This document shows positions 51,810-60,783 of a stretch of DNA of 64,000 nucleotides, in pieces (position 1 is the stretch's first letter; the number at the start of each line of letters is the position of its first letter). Source of the stretch: Bradyrhizobium paxllaeri (GTDB lineage: Bacteria; Pseudomonadota; Alphaproteobacteria; Rhizobiales; Xanthobacteraceae); contig NZ_CP042968.1 of NCBI RefSeq assembly GCF_001693515.2, positions 1,922,001-1,986,000 of the forward strand, given 5' to 3'. The translations under genes and the position numbers were made by a program. A model generated the notes under the pieces. That model was not told the origin of the DNA and ran no database searches. It saw only the letters and a program-made list of their open reading frames with translations.

Positions 51810-52186
51810 GGCACTTACTTGTAAATCCCAAACGCCCAACGACTGTCGATGTCCGCATTTGCAAATCGGACATCCGGGTTGGCCTTCAGCTTGACTGTTT
51901 TGTGCCATGCAACAGCGTCGACATGCCCTCCGTTGCCGCCGCCTTCTCCGTGCGCGGGAAATAGATCAGAGCCAGCAAATGACGAGCACCGGCCGATGAC
52001 AACCGTGACGCGCCCGGGGGACCTGCCAGACAACCGAGCAACGACTTGACCTGCAACTCAGCCAAATCTGGGCGAAACTCAACGCCTGTGGTAGGGTACA
52101 CGCCCAACCATGGGTAGCGTCATTTTTTGCTAAGTTTGGCTTTAGCGAAATCACATCGGGGAGCTAACTCAAACGGGAGGCGACAA
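51810..52186. other. Intergenic region, no recognised gene
   Basis: 377 bp. A 72-residue minus frame (51815-52033) ends in DSRWAFGIYK and could be a gene remnant, but I cannot place it. The last part carries the ribosome-binding site GGGAGG for the next gene. Confidence 0.4.
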
Positions 52187-52552
52187 ATGAAGGAGATTAA
52201 GCCGGTCCATATGGGCAACAGTGGTCCCAAAGTATCCAACCTGCATAAGGGCTTATTGTTTCTCCTCTTCCATCAACCCGGCATTTCGCACAACAACCGC
52301 AAATCTCTTCAACAGATGCTCGCGCCCGAGGTCCGCGCGCAGACGTTTGGAAATGCGACCGCGGAACTCGTTGGGATATGGCAGTATCAGTTGAAAAACT
52401 GGCCTAATTATCTGCCTCCTCTCCCAAAGTCGCTTAGGGATGAAGTCCAAAATAAACTCTCGATCTTGCCTAACGGCAGAGGCAATGGCGATGTCGATGA
52501 GGTGACAGCCAAGGCTCTGAACTGGCTTCTCAAGAAATTCGGCGCACTCTAG
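52187..52552 (+). CDS. Single peptidoglycan-binding-like domain protein (possible toxin-module orphan)
   Basis: 121 residues. The pattern PKVSNLHKGLLFLL, QQMLAPEVRAQTFGNATAEL, VGIWQYQL and NGDVDEVTAKALNWLLKKFG AL is a peptidoglycan-binding-like unit as used in long neuraminidase-like/Tc-toxin-associated proteins, where it is repeated many times. Here only one copy exists with no catalytic part and no signal peptide. GC content looks lower than its neighbours (AT-rich codons such as AAA and TTT), which fits acquisition or a fragment of a larger gene. Confidence 0.6.
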   Translation: MKEIKPVHMGNSGPKVSNLHKGLLFLLFHQPGISHNNRKSLQQMLAPEVRAQTFGNATAELVGIWQYQLKNWPNYLPPLPKSLRDEVQNKLSILPNGRGNGDVDEVTAKALNWLLKKFGAL

Positions 52553-52612
52553 CGACGTGGTGTCGAGCTACGGCGGACGCAGTCGCTTTGCCCGCCCCAC
52601 AACTGTACCCGC

Positions 52613-52697
52613 CGTCATTGCGAGGAGCGAAGCGACGAAGCAATCCATGCTTCCGTTATGCCGCGCGATGGATTGCTTCGCTTCGCTCGCAATGACG
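52613..52697. repeat. Palindromic intergenic repeat (CGTCATTGCGAGG type)
   Basis: Arms CGTCATTGCGAGGAGCGAAG (left) and CTTCGCTCGCAATGACG (right) flank the inner pair AAGCAATCCAT / ATGGATTGCTT. A typical dispersed palindromic unit of this genus. Confidence 0.8.
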
Positions 52698-52762
52698 TGG
52701 TTAGGCCGCGGCGTACTGGATACCCCGCCTGTGCGGGGTATGATGGCCGGCCCCTTCCTTGC

Positions 52763-52786
52763 AAAAGCTTGAAGTTTAAAATATAT
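52763..52786 (+). promoter_or_regulatory. Shared operator motif, copy 1 (upstream of the SDR gene)
   Basis: 24-bp site with core GCTTGAAGTTTAAA, ending 29 bp before the SDR ATG. Same layout as the sites at 54553, 60110, 60184 and 61814. Confidence 0.6.
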
Positions 52787-52815
52787 GCTGGACCATCATC
52801 CTGGAGGCCTGGCCG

Positions 52816-53577
52816 ATGTCTCAATTGTCGCGTTCCTCCCATGCGCTCGTCACCGGTGGCGGGCGGGGTATCGGCCTTGCGGTATCGGCGGCGCTGTCGA
52901 AGGCCGGTGCGACGGTAACGGTGCTCGGCCGTAACAGCGCGACGCTCGATGAAGCCGTCGCATCCGGCGCGGCGCAGTTCGCGGCCGTAGCCGATGTCGC
53001 CGATCAGGCGTCGATCAAATCGGCCGTTGCGGAAGCCGCCGCGCGGCAGCCGATCGATATCCTGATTGCCAATGCGGGCGCGGCCGAGTCCGCACCCTTC
53101 GGCCGTTCCGATGCGGCATTGTTCCAGCGGATGATGGACGTCAATTTCATGGGCGTGGTCCACGCCACGCAGGCGGTATTGCCCGGGATGGTGGAACGCC
53201 GCCACGGGCGCATCATCGCCGTCGCGTCCACTGCCGGCCTCAAGGGCTATGCTTACGTTTCGGCCTACAGCGCGGCGAAACATGCCGTGATCGGCTTTGT
53301 CCGTTCGCTGGCTCTGGAGACGGCGAAGAGCGGTGTCACCGTCAACGCGGTTTGCCCCGGCTTCACCGAAACCGATCTGCTGGAAGGCTCGATCGACAAC
53401 ATCATCAAGAAGACCGGCCGCAGCCGCGAGCAGGCGGTCGCCGAACTGGCGAAGCACAATCCGCAAGGACGCCTCGTCGCGCCGTCGGAAGTCGCCGACG
53501 CGGTGCTGTGGCTGTGCGGCAAGGGCGCCGGCGCCATCACCGGTCAGGCCATTGCCGTCGCAGGCGGCGAGGTCTGA
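52816..53577 (+). CDS. Short-chain dehydrogenase/reductase (probable 3-hydroxyacyl-CoA dehydrogenase)
   Basis: 253 residues. Complete SDR: ALVTGGGRGIGLAV (NAD(P) binding), ILIANAGAAES, catalytic Ser in IAVASTAGL, Tyr-x-x-x-Lys in AYSAAKHAV (about 155-159) and VNAVCPGFTETDLLEG. It lies directly before the enoyl-CoA hydratase (30 nt gap) and the aromatic-CoA monooxygenase, so oxidation of a hydroxyacyl-CoA formed in ring degradation is likely. It carries one of the five shared operator motifs in its promoter. Confidence 0.85.
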   Translation: MSQLSRSSHALVTGGGRGIGLAVSAALSKAGATVTVLGRNSATLDEAVASGAAQFAAVADVADQASIKSAVAEAAARQPIDILIANAGAAESAPFGRSDAALFQRMMDVNFMGVVHATQAVLPGMVERRHGRIIAVASTAGLKGYAYVSAYSAAKHAVIGFVRSLALETAKSGVTVNAVCPGFTETDLLEGSIDNIIKKTGRSREQAVAELAKHNPQGRLVAPSEVADAVLWLCGKGAGAITGQAIAVAGGEV

Positions 53578-53607
53578 TCCAACAATAATGCAATTCAGGG
53601 AGATCCC

Positions 53608-54444
53608 ATGAGCAAGCCCGCAAACCCCGTCACGTTGCCGCTGGCAGACTATTCGCCGAAACACTTCCTGCTCGCCGTCGTCGATCGCGTCGCCACCGTG
53701 ACGCTCAACCGTCCCGAGCGAAAGAATCCGCTGACCTTCGAAAGCTATCGCGAACTCACCGATTTCTTCCGCGCCTGCGCGATGGATGACGAGGTCAAGA
53801 CCGTGGTCGTATCAGGCGCGGGCGGCAATTTTTCGTCCGGCGGCGACGTGTTCGAGATCATCGGCCCCTTGATCCAGATGGATACCAAGGGCCTCACCGC
53901 CTTTACGCGCATGACCGGCGATCTGGTGAAGGCGATGCGCGCCTGCCCGCAACCGATCGTGGCCGCCGTCGAAGGCATCTGCGCCGGCGCCGGTGCGATC
54001 ATTGCCATGGCGTCCGACCTGCGGCTGGCTGCGTCAGGCGCCAAGGTCGCATTCCTGTTCAACAAGGTCGGTCTCGCCGGCTGCGACATGGGCGCCTGCG
54101 CGATCCTGCCGCGCATCATCGGCCAGTCGCGCGCGTCGGAACTGCTCTACACCGGCCGCTTCATGACCGCGGAGGAGGGCGAGAAATGGGGCTTCTTCTC
54201 CAGGATCGTCACGGCGGAACAGGTGTTGCCTCAGGCGCAATTGTTGGGCAAGCAGATCGCGGAGGGGCCGACTTTCGCCAACACCATGACCAAGCGTATG
54301 CTGGCGATGGAATGGGCGATGTCGGTGGAAGAGGCGATCGAGGCCGAAGCGGTGGCCCAGGCGCTCTGCATGACCACGGAAGATTTCAATCGCGCGTTCG
54401 AGGCGTTCTCGAACAAGCGGACCCCGGCGTTTCAGGGGAATTGA
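53608..54444 (+). CDS. Enoyl-CoA hydratase/isomerase-family protein
   Basis: 278 residues. Crotonase fold: [18 protein letters not shown], first oxyanion loop [15 protein letters not shown], second [19 protein letters not shown], and a C-terminal helix with trimer contacts. The catalytic-Glu positions are in the segment [19 protein letters not shown], where one canonical Glu is replaced by Asp/Gly-type residues, as in related aromatic-CoA enzymes. Co-transcribed with the SDR; together they resemble the beta-oxidation-like part of 2-aminobenzoyl-CoA or salicylyl-CoA degradation. Confidence 0.87.
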   Translation: MSKPANPVTLPLADYSPKHFLLAVVDRVATVTLNRPERKNPLTFESYRELTDFFRACAMDDEVKTVVVSGAGGNFSSGGDVFEIIGPLIQMDTKGLTAFTRMTGDLVKAMRACPQPIVAAVEGICAGAGAIIAMASDLRLAASGAKVAFLFNKVGLAGCDMGACAILPRIIGQSRASELLYTGRFMTAEEGEKWGFFSRIVTAEQVLPQAQLLGKQIAEGPTFANTMTKRMLAMEWAMSVEEAIEAEAVAQALCMTTEDFNRAFEAFSNKRTPAFQGN

Positions 54445-54450
54445 CGATGA

Positions 54451-54534
54451 CGTAGCCCGGGTGGAGCGTAGCGAAACCCGGGATTTCGCCTCAAAACAGA
54501 ACCCCGGGTTACGCTTCGCTCCACCCGGGCTACG
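54451..54534. repeat. Palindromic intergenic repeat (CGTAGCCCGGGTGGAGC type)
   Basis: Outer arms CGTAGCCCGGGTGGAGCG and CGCTCCACCCGGGCTACG are exact complements; inner parts AACCCGGG / CCCGGGTT also pair. 84 bp in all, between the hydratase and the monooxygenase genes; it could end the first operon. Confidence 0.85.
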
Positions 54535-54552
54535 AAGGGACCTCTTGCCAAA

Positions 54553-54576
54553 AATTATTTTAGGCTTAAAGTAATT
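54553..54576 (-). promoter_or_regulatory. Shared operator motif, copy 2 (upstream of the aromatic-CoA monooxygenase)
   Basis: Read on the minus strand the core is ACTTTAAGCCTAAA. It is also an inverted repeat: AATTATTTT, six-base centre, AAAGTAATT. It ends 37 bp before the ATG at 54614. Confidence 0.65.
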
Positions 54577-54613
54577 TCCGGACGAGCCAGACAGCCTGTT
54601 TCGGAGGCGGCAG

Positions 54614-56962
54614 ATGAAGATCGCGATTATCGGCGGCGGACCGGCCGGTCTCTATGCCGCGATCCTCTTGAAAAAGCAGCGGCCGCAGGCCGAGATCACG
54701 GTCTATGAGCGCAACCGCGCCGACGACACGTTCGGCTTCGGCGTGGTGTTCTCCGATGCGACGCTCGACAATTTCGAGAAATACGATCCGCCGAGCTATC
54801 GCCGCATCACCGAGGAATTCGCCTATTGGGACGATATTGCCGTGCATTTCCGCGGTACCGTGCACCGCGTCGGCGGCAACGGTTTTTGCGGTTGCTCGCG
54901 CCGGACGCTGCTGCTGATCCTGCAAGAACGGGCTCGCGAACTCGGCGTGACACTGCTGTTCGAAACCGACATCGATGACGAATCTCGATTTGCCGACACC
55001 GATCTGATCGTGCTCGCCGACGGCATCAACAGCCGCTTCCGCGACAAGCACATCGAGCATTTTCAGCCGCAGATCGACCTGCGCTCCAACAAGTTCGCGT
55101 GGATGGGCTCGACCCGGCCGCTCGACGCCTTCACCTTCATTTTCCAGGAGACCGAGTGGGGGCCGTTCATCGCCCACGCCTATCAATACGAGGCGGGACG
55201 CTCGACCTGGATTTTTGAGACCGATGCCGAAACATTTAAGCGCGCCGGCCTCGAAGGCCTGGACGAACAGCAATCCGCCGATCGGATGGCCAAGATTTTC
55301 GACTGGTTCCTCGACGGCCATCCGCTGCTGATCAACCGCTCGATGTGGCGCAATTTCCCGATGATCCGCAGCCAGCGCTGGGTCAAGGGCAACATGGTGC
55401 TGCTCGGTGATGCCAAGGCGACTGCGCATTTCTCGATCGGCTCCGGCACCAAGCTCGCGATGGAAGACGCGATCGCGCTGGCGGATGCGATAGCGCAGGC
55501 GCCGAATGTCGACGCCGCATTGCAGACTTACGAGCACGGCCGGCGCGAGGAGGTCGAGAAGACCCAGCACGCCGCCGACGTGTCCCTGGTCTGGTTCGAG
55601 CATGTCGACCGCTTCTGGGATTTCGATCCCGTGCAGTTCGCCTTCGGCGTCATGACCCGCGCCAAGGCGATCACCTACGATAACCTCACGCTGCGCGCGC
55701 CGGAATTCGTCCGCGAGGTCGACAAGGCGTTTGCCAAGCAGGTGCGCGGCAAGGGCTTTGACGTCGATCTCGACAAGCCGGTCGCGCCGATGTTCCAGCC
55801 ATTGAAACTGCGCGAGATGGAAGTGGCGAACCGCGCGGTGGTTTCGCCGATGTGCATGTATTCGGCAAGAGAGGGCATGCCCACTGATTTCCATCTGGTG
55901 CATTACGGCGCGCGCGCGATCGGCGGCGCCGGGCTGATCTTCACGGAGATGACCTGCGTCGGCCGCGACGCCCGCATCACGCCGGGCTGTGCAGGTCTGT
56001 GGAACGACGAGCAGCAGGCGGCATGGACGCGGATCGTCGATTTCGTCCACGCCAACTCGGCCGCAAGAATCTGCCTGCAGCTTGGCCATGCCGGCCGCAA
56101 GGGCGCGACCAAATTGATGTGGGAGGGCATGGACCGGCCGCTGGAAGAGGGCGGCTGGGACACGATCTCGGCGTCGCCGCTGCCCTATTTCCCCGACAGC
56201 CAGGTGCCGCGCGAGATGGATCGCGCCGCGATGGACCACGTCAAGGCCGAATTCGTGGCGGCCACCTTGCGCGGCGTCGCCTGCGGCTTTGACATGCTCG
56301 AGATGCACTGCGCCCATGGCTACCTGCTGGCGAGTTTCATCTCGCCGCTGACCAACCAGCGCACCGACGAATATGGCGGGACGCTCGCCAACCGGCTGCG
56401 CTATCCGCTGGAAGTGTTCGAGGCGATGCGCGCGGCGTGGCCGGCGCACAAGCCGATGTCGGTGCGCATCTCCGCCACCGACTGGGCCGCGGGCGGCATC
56501 ACCGGCGACGACGCGGTTGCGGTCGCGCGCGCCTTCGGCGAGGCCGGCGTCGATCTGGTCGATGTCTCCACCGGCCAGACCGTGCGCGACGCGCAGCCGA
56601 TCTATGGCCGGATGTTCCAGACGCCGTTCTCCGATCAGGTCCGCAACGAGGCCCGGGTCGCGACCATGTGCGTCGGGAACATCACGACCGCGGATCAGGT
56701 GAACACAATTCTGGCCGCCGGCCGCGCCGACCTGGTGGCGCTCGGCCGGCCGCACCTGGTCGATCCGTCCTTCACGATGCGGGCGGCCGCCTGGTATGGC
56801 GCCGATGTCGCCTGTCCGCCACAATATCTGCCCGGCAAGGAACAAATTTTCCGCAACAGCGTGCGTGACCGGCAGGATTTTGAAGACCTCAAAATTAAGG
56901 GTAAGCCGAAAACCCGCGCCGAGTTGAAAGCCGAGGCGACAAAGCCGCTTGCAGCCGAATAG
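54614..56962 (+). CDS. Two-domain 2-aminobenzoyl-CoA / salicylyl-CoA monooxygenase-reductase
   Basis: 782 residues. Domain 1 (about 1-385) is a class A flavin monooxygenase: [17 protein letters not shown] (FAD), [11 protein letters not shown] (DG motif) and [20 protein letters not shown]. Domain 2 (about 395-760) is an Old Yellow Enzyme: [60 protein letters not shown] and [15 protein letters not shown]. This fusion is known from 2-aminobenzoyl-CoA monooxygenase/reductase and is widely annotated as salicylyl-CoA 5-hydroxylase. It hydroxylates then reduces the CoA-bound aromatic ring. The needed CoA ligase is not in the window. Confidence 0.9.
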   Translation: MKIAIIGGGPAGLYAAILLKKQRPQAEITVYERNRADDTFGFGVVFSDATLDNFEKYDPPSYRRITEEFAYWDDIAVHFRGTVHRVGGNGFCGCSRRTLLLILQERARELGVTLLFETDIDDESRFADTDLIVLADGINSRFRDKHIEHFQPQIDLRSNKFAWMGSTRPLDAFTFIFQETEWGPFIAHAYQYEAGRSTWIFETDAETFKRAGLEGLDEQQSADRMAKIFDWFLDGHPLLINRSMWRNFPMIRSQRWVKGNMVLLGDAKATAHFSIGSGTKLAMEDAIALADAIAQAPNVDAALQTYEHGRREEVEKTQHAADVSLVWFEHVDRFWDFDPVQFAFGVMTRAKAITYDNLTLRAPEFVREVDKAFAKQVRGKGFDVDLDKPVAPMFQPLKLREMEVANRAVVSPMCMYSAREGMPTDFHLVHYGARAIGGAGLIFTEMTCVGRDARITPGCAGLWNDEQQAAWTRIVDFVHANSAARICLQLGHAGRKGATKLMWEGMDRPLEEGGWDTISASPLPYFPDSQVPREMDRAAMDHVKAEFVAATLRGVACGFDMLEMHCAHGYLLASFISPLTNQRTDEYGGTLANRLRYPLEVFEAMRAAWPAHKPMSVRISATDWAAGGITGDDAVAVARAFGEAGVDLVDVSTGQTVRDAQPIYGRMFQTPFSDQVRNEARVATMCVGNITTADQVNTILAAGRADLVALGRPHLVDPSFTMRAAAWYGADVACPPQYLPGKEQIFRNSVRDRQDFEDLKIKGKPKTRAELKAEATKPLAAE

Positions 56963-56988
56963 GCCGAATGGCAGGCTCTCTACGTCAC

Positions 56989-57022
56989 CTCCCTCTCCCC
57001 GCAAGCGGGGCGAGGTTGAGGG
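56989..57022. repeat. Short palindromic hairpin repeat
   Basis: CTCTCCCCGC-AA-GCGGGGCGAG stem with flanking CCTCC / GGTTGAGGG; part of a common CCTCTCCCCGC dispersed element. It separates the monooxygenase-reductase from the next gene by a possible processing hairpin. Confidence 0.65.
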
Positions 57023-57040
57023 AAGAGAGTGGAGTAGCGC

Positions 57041-58294
57041 ATGAAAGCGATCATCGTCGGAGGCGGCATCGGAGGCCTCACCACCGCGCTGATGTTGCGC
57101 GCCCGCGGCATCGACTGCGAATTGTTCGAACAGTCTGACAGCATCCGCGAACTCGGCGTCGGCATCAACACGCTGCCGCATGCGATCAGGGAACTGACGG
57201 GCCTCGGGCTGTTGGACCGGCTCGATGCCGCCGCCGTTCGCACCGATCAATTGTACTATCTCAACCGCCACGGCCAGGAAGTCTGGCGCGAGCCGCGCGG
57301 CCTCGATGCCGGCCACGACGTGCCGCAGTTCTCGGTCCATCGCGGCCGCCTGCAGAGCGTCATTCACCGCGCCGTCGAGGAACGGCTGGGTCAAGAGGCG
57401 ATCCATACCGGCTGCCGTCTCGGCTCTTTCGCGCAGCACGAGGGCGGTGTGGTCGCGCACTTTTTCGACCGCAGCGGCGCCCATGCCAAAACCGCGCGCG
57501 GTGATATTCTTGTTGGCGCCGACGGCATTCATTCGCGCGTGCGCGAGATGCTGTTCCCGGATGAGGGACCGCCGTGCTGGAACGGACATATGCTGTGGCG
57601 CGGTGCGCGCGACTGGCCGGCGTTCCTGACCGGACGCTCGATGATCGTGGCCGGCGGATTGAATGCCAAGGTCGTGATCTATCCGATCGCGGAAGGATCG
57701 AGCCCGTCGAGCCGGCTGACCAACTGGGCCGTCATGGTGAAGATCGGCGACGGCAATTCGCTGCCGCCGCGCCGCGAGGACTGGTCGCGGCCCGGCAAGC
57801 GCGAGGAACTGATGCCGCATGTCGAGAGGTTCAAGGTGCCATACGTCGACGTGCGCAGCCTGATCTCGGCGACGCCGGAATTTTATGAGTATCCGTGCTG
57901 CGACAGGGATCCGTTGCCGTACTGGACCTCGGGCCGGGTCACGCTGCTCGGCGATGCCGCGCATCCGATGTATCCGGTTGGATCGAACGGGGCGTCGCAA
58001 GCGATCCTCGACGCCCGCGCGCTGGCCGACGAGCTGGCGCGATCAGAACATCCGCGTCAGGCGCTGGTGGCCTATGAGAAGAAGCGCCTGCCGATGACGG
58101 CGGATATCGTGCGTTCGAACCGCCGTGGCGGTCCCGAGGGCGTGATTGACGCGGTCGAGCAGCTCGCGCCGGATGGATTTACCGATATCGAGAAGGTGCT
58201 GAGCCACGCCCAGCGCGAGGCGATCGTGCGCGGCTATGCGTCCAAGGCCGGTTTTGCGGCACCGCCGCTGGGGCTTGCGGCGGTGAGGGGGTAG
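57041..58294 (+). CDS. FAD-dependent aromatic monooxygenase (UbiH/PhzS-like)
   Basis: 417 residues with GGAG 10 nt upstream. FAD fold: KAIIVGGGIGGLTTALMLRA, FELFEQ-type ribose contact (CELFEQS), Arg-bearing SVHRGRLQSVI, DG motif DILVGADGIHSRVRE and RVTLLGDAAHPMYPVGSNGA. This belongs to the single-component hydroxylases acting on phenolic or N-heteroaromatic acids. It is 79 nt after the two-domain monooxygenase on the same strand, so both are probably one operon. It may hydroxylate the free acid or a later ring product. Confidence 0.87.
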   Translation: MKAIIVGGGIGGLTTALMLRARGIDCELFEQSDSIRELGVGINTLPHAIRELTGLGLLDRLDAAAVRTDQLYYLNRHGQEVWREPRGLDAGHDVPQFSVHRGRLQSVIHRAVEERLGQEAIHTGCRLGSFAQHEGGVVAHFFDRSGAHAKTARGDILVGADGIHSRVREMLFPDEGPPCWNGHMLWRGARDWPAFLTGRSMIVAGGLNAKVVIYPIAEGSSPSSRLTNWAVMVKIGDGNSLPPRREDWSRPGKREELMPHVERFKVPYVDVRSLISATPEFYEYPCCDRDPLPYWTSGRVTLLGDAAHPMYPVGSNGASQAILDARALADELARSEHPRQALVAYEKKRLPMTADIVRSNRRGGPEGVIDAVEQLAPDGFTDIEKVLSHAQREAIVRGYASKAGFAAPPLGLAAVRG

Positions 58295-58307
58295 CTACGA
58301 AATCGCC

Positions 58308-58396
58308 GTCATGCCCGGCCTTGTGCCGGGCATCCACGTCTTAACGGTGGTGCGGCAAGAAAAGACGTGGATGGCCGGGACAAGCCCGGCCATGAC
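58308..58396. repeat. Palindromic intergenic repeat (GTCATGCCCGGCC type)
   Basis: Outer arms GTCATGCCCGGCCTTG and CAAGCCCGGCCATGAC, with inner arms ATCCACGTCTT and AAGACGTGGAT. It is placed between two convergent genes, probably serving as terminator. Confidence 0.85.
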
Positions 58397-58413
58397 AAGA
58401 GAGTTGACCGACC

Positions 58414-58869
58414 TCACGCCCCCGGAGGCGGCGGAAGGAAGTGGATGTTGTGCTCGGCCGCCAGCGCCACCACCGCGTCCGGCGTCTGTTCCTTCATGTT
58501 GTGGATCGCCCAGAACAGATCGTAGAGCCGCCGCGTCGGCGACACCCAGAACAGCGTCTTGGCGGTGCGGCCGGACTTGTTGAAAATGCCGTGCGGCTTG
58601 CCCATCGGCAGCCGTACCAGATCGCCCGGGGTCGCCTGCGTGTCGGCGCCGTCGAGAAAGAAGTCGAGTTGGCCTTCCAGGATGTAGAGATATTCGTCCT
58701 GGTCGGGATGGATGTGCGGCGGCACGAAGGTCTCGGCCGGGAACGTGGCATGCCACGAGAAGGAATGCTCGGTGACATTCTTCGGCACATAGGTCTGCCC
58801 GAGAATGCTCCAGGAAATTCCCTGGATGCCTTCATTGGCGCGGGTGATGCCGGCGATTTCGGTTTTCAT
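58414..58869 (-). CDS. Cupin-domain protein, paralogue 1
   Basis: 151 residues from the ATG with GGAAGGAAACAG upstream. Cupin motif 1 VPPHIHPDQDEYLYILEGQ (His-x-His, Glu) and motif 2 GDLVRLPMGKPHGIFNKSG (His). SWSILGQTYVPKNVTEHSF and TLFWVSPTRRLYDLFWAIHN match the second cupin at 62126. It is in one operon behind the ABC receptor gene (20 nt gap). Small metal cupins beside aromatic pathways can be dioxygenases, isomerases or sensors; the function is open. Confidence 0.82.
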   Translation of the reverse strand: MKTEIAGITRANEGIQGISWSILGQTYVPKNVTEHSFSWHATFPAETFVPPHIHPDQDEYLYILEGQLDFFLDGADTQATPGDLVRLPMGKPHGIFNKSGRTAKTLFWVSPTRRLYDLFWAIHNMKEQTPDAVVALAAEHNIHFLPPPPGA

Positions 58870-58889
58870 TGGCTGTTTCCTTCCCAATA

Positions 58890-60062
58890 TTATTTCGCGG
58901 TGCAGTCCTTGGCGTAACGGTCGCCGTAGTTGGAAAACACCTTCTCGACGATCTCGGTCTGGAATTTTCCGTCCGGACGCTTGGCGACCTTGGTCAGATA
59001 GAAATTCTGGATCGGATAGCCGTTGACGTTGAACTTGAAGTCGCCGCGCAGCGAGGTGAATTCGGCCTTTTTCAACGCCGCCGTGACAGCGTCCTTGTTC
59101 TTGAGGTCGCCCTTCACCGCCTTCACCGCGCTGTCGATCAGCATCGCCGTGTCATAGCCCTGCATGGCGTAGGTGCCGGGCACGCTGTTGTAGGCAGCTT
59201 CATAGGCGGCGACGAACTTCTTGCTCTGCGGATTGTCCATGTCGGGTGCCCAGTTGGCGCCGCCGAACATGCCGACGGCGGCGTCCTGCTGTGCGGGCAG
59301 GGTCGATTCATCAACGGTGAACGCCGACAGCACCGGGATCTTGTCGGCAAGCCCGGCCTGCCGGTATTGCTTCACAAGGCCGACGCCCATGCCGCCCGGC
59401 ATGAAGGTGAAGAGCGCATCGACCTTGGAGGAGGAGATCTTGGTCAGCTCGACCTGGAAATCCAGCGTACCGAGCGGCGTATAGCTTTCCTCTGCGATCT
59501 CACCCTTGTAGTCGAGCTTGAATCCGGCCGCCGAATCCTTGCCGGCCTGATAATTCGGCACCAGTACATACATGCGCTTGTAGCCGCGATCCTGCGCGAC
59601 CTTGCCGAGGATCTCGTGAACCTGGTCGTTCTGATAGGAGGTCACGTAGAAGAACGGGTTGCACTCCTTGCCGGCATAGCTCGACGGCCCCGCGTTCGGG
59701 CTGATCAGGAACGTCTTGTTCTCGGTGACCGGCCGGTGGATCGCCTGCAGGATGTTGGAGAAGATCGGCCCCACGACGAAATCGACCTTCTCGCGCTCGA
59801 GCAGGCCCTTGACCTTGGTCACGGCGCCATCGGGCTTGAGCTCATCGTCGACAACGACGACCTCGACGTCCTTGCCGGCCATCTTGCCGCCGAGATCCTT
59901 GATTGCGAGTTGGAGACCGTCGCGGGATTGCTGGCCGAGCACGGCCGCCGGGCCGGACAAGGTCGTGATCACGCCGATCTTGATTTTCTCCTGCGCGGCG
60001 GCGGGAGCCGCGGCAACGCCGAGCACAACGGCAAGTCCGGTCAGCTTGAACGACTGCTTCAT
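58890..60062 (-). CDS. Branched-chain/aromatic ABC transporter substrate-binding protein
   Basis: 390 residues from ATG with GGAGGAATAATC upstream. Signal peptide SFKLTGLAVVLGVAAAPAAA; mature LivJ-type fold: KIGVITTLSGPAAVLGQQSR, VVVVDDELKPDGAVTKVKGL, FVVGPIFSNILQAIHRPV, SYQNDQVHEILGKVAQDRG, GTLDFQVELTKISSSKVDAL, and one disulphide is possible (KECNPFF and KDCTAK). Members of this group bind aromatic acids such as benzoate derivatives. The membrane and ATPase genes are not here. It leads the operon with cupin 1 and has a shared operator motif in its promoter. Confidence 0.88.
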   Translation of the reverse strand: MKQSFKLTGLAVVLGVAAAPAAAQEKIKIGVITTLSGPAAVLGQQSRDGLQLAIKDLGGKMAGKDVEVVVVDDELKPDGAVTKVKGLLEREKVDFVVGPIFSNILQAIHRPVTENKTFLISPNAGPSSYAGKECNPFFYVTSYQNDQVHEILGKVAQDRGYKRMYVLVPNYQAGKDSAAGFKLDYKGEIAEESYTPLGTLDFQVELTKISSSKVDALFTFMPGGMGVGLVKQYRQAGLADKIPVLSAFTVDESTLPAQQDAAVGMFGGANWAPDMDNPQSKKFVAAYEAAYNSVPGTYAMQGYDTAMLIDSAVKAVKGDLKNKDAVTAALKKAEFTSLRGDFKFNVNGYPIQNFYLTKVAKRPDGKFQTEIVEKVFSNYGDRYAKDCTAK

Positions 60063-60109
60063 GATTATTCCTCCGTCCGGCCTTGGCGGCCGAAACTCAC
60101 GCCACACCC

Positions 60110-60133
60110 AAATGCTTGAAGCGCAGCTTATTC
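60110..60133 (+). promoter_or_regulatory. Shared operator motif, copy 3 (SBP promoter)
   Basis: Core GCTTGAAGCGCAGC, a half-conserved copy: the left half is identical to the others and the right half has diverged. It lies 47 bp upstream of the receptor gene start. Confidence 0.4.
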
Positions 60134-60183
60134 TGACGGTGACGGCACCTGCAAGCAGAACGCTTCCATGCAAGCCATGCGCC

Positions 60184-60207
60184 AATTGCTTGAAACCTAA
60201 AGAAATC
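60184..60207 (+). promoter_or_regulatory. Shared operator motif, copy 4 (marR promoter)
   Basis: Core GCTTGAAACCTAAA with arms AATTGCTTG and AAAGAAATC that partly mirror each other; 81 bp before the MarR ATG, suggesting autoregulation. Confidence 0.6.
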
Positions 60208-60288
60208 TGGGCAATCATGTAGCTGCGCTCTGTTCGGGACCTCCGAACGCCCAAGCCGAACAAAGACAAGCCGGACAAGATTTGCATC

Positions 60289-60783
60289 ATGATCCTCGAT
60301 TCAGAGACCAAGGCCGTCGAACTCCCGGAGCATCACGGTGACGAGCTCCGATTGTGGCTTCGCCTCCTGACCTGCACGACCCTGATCGAGGGCGAGGTGC
60401 GCAGCCGCCTGCGCGAACGCTTCGACGTCACGCTGCCGCGGTTCGACCTGATGGCCCAGCTCGACAAGGTGCCCGAGGGCATGACGCTGTCGGATGTCTC
60501 CAAGCGTATGATGGTCTCGAACGGCAACGTCACCGGCCTGGTCGAGCGCCTCGTCGAGTCCGGCCATCTCGACCGCCGCACCTCGGATGCCGATCGCCGC
60601 GTCCAGGTGATCCGCCTGACCAAGGCGGGCCGCGCCGAATTCCGCAAGATGGCGGCGGAGCACGAATTATGGATCGCTGACGTGTTCGGCGACCTGACGC
60701 CTAAGGATGTCCGCGAATTGATGCGCCTGCTGGCCAAGACCAAGGCCTCGGCGCAGAAATCTGCGAAGGCGCGGGCGGGCTAG
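60289..60783 (+). CDS. MarR-family transcriptional regulator
   Basis: 164 residues. Winged helix-turn-helix about 60-115: EGMTLSDVSKRMMVSNGNVT GLVERLVESG then wing HLDRRTSDADRRVQVIRLT; the dimerisation helices are at both ends. Similar to MarR proteins that control aromatic-acid CoA pathways and release DNA on binding a CoA thioester or aromatic acid. It lies at the centre of the block carrying five copies of one operator motif and has one in its own promoter, so it is the prime candidate for that regulon. It overlaps the convergent AraC gene by 4 nt. Confidence 0.87.
   Translation: MILDSETKAVELPEHHGDELRLWLRLLTCTTLIEGEVRSRLRERFDVTLPRFDLMAQLDKVPEGMTLSDVSKRMMVSNGNVTGLVERLVESGHLDRRTSDADRRVQVIRLTKAGRAEFRKMAAEHELWIADVFGDLTPKDVRELMRLLAKTKASAQKSAKARAG

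Noticed and set aside
54566..58000. 1144-residue minus-strand open frame opposite the monooxygenase genes
   Set aside because: Covers two genes with clear FAD and OYE motifs on the other strand; its translation has no family signal and is typical antisense of GC-rich codons.
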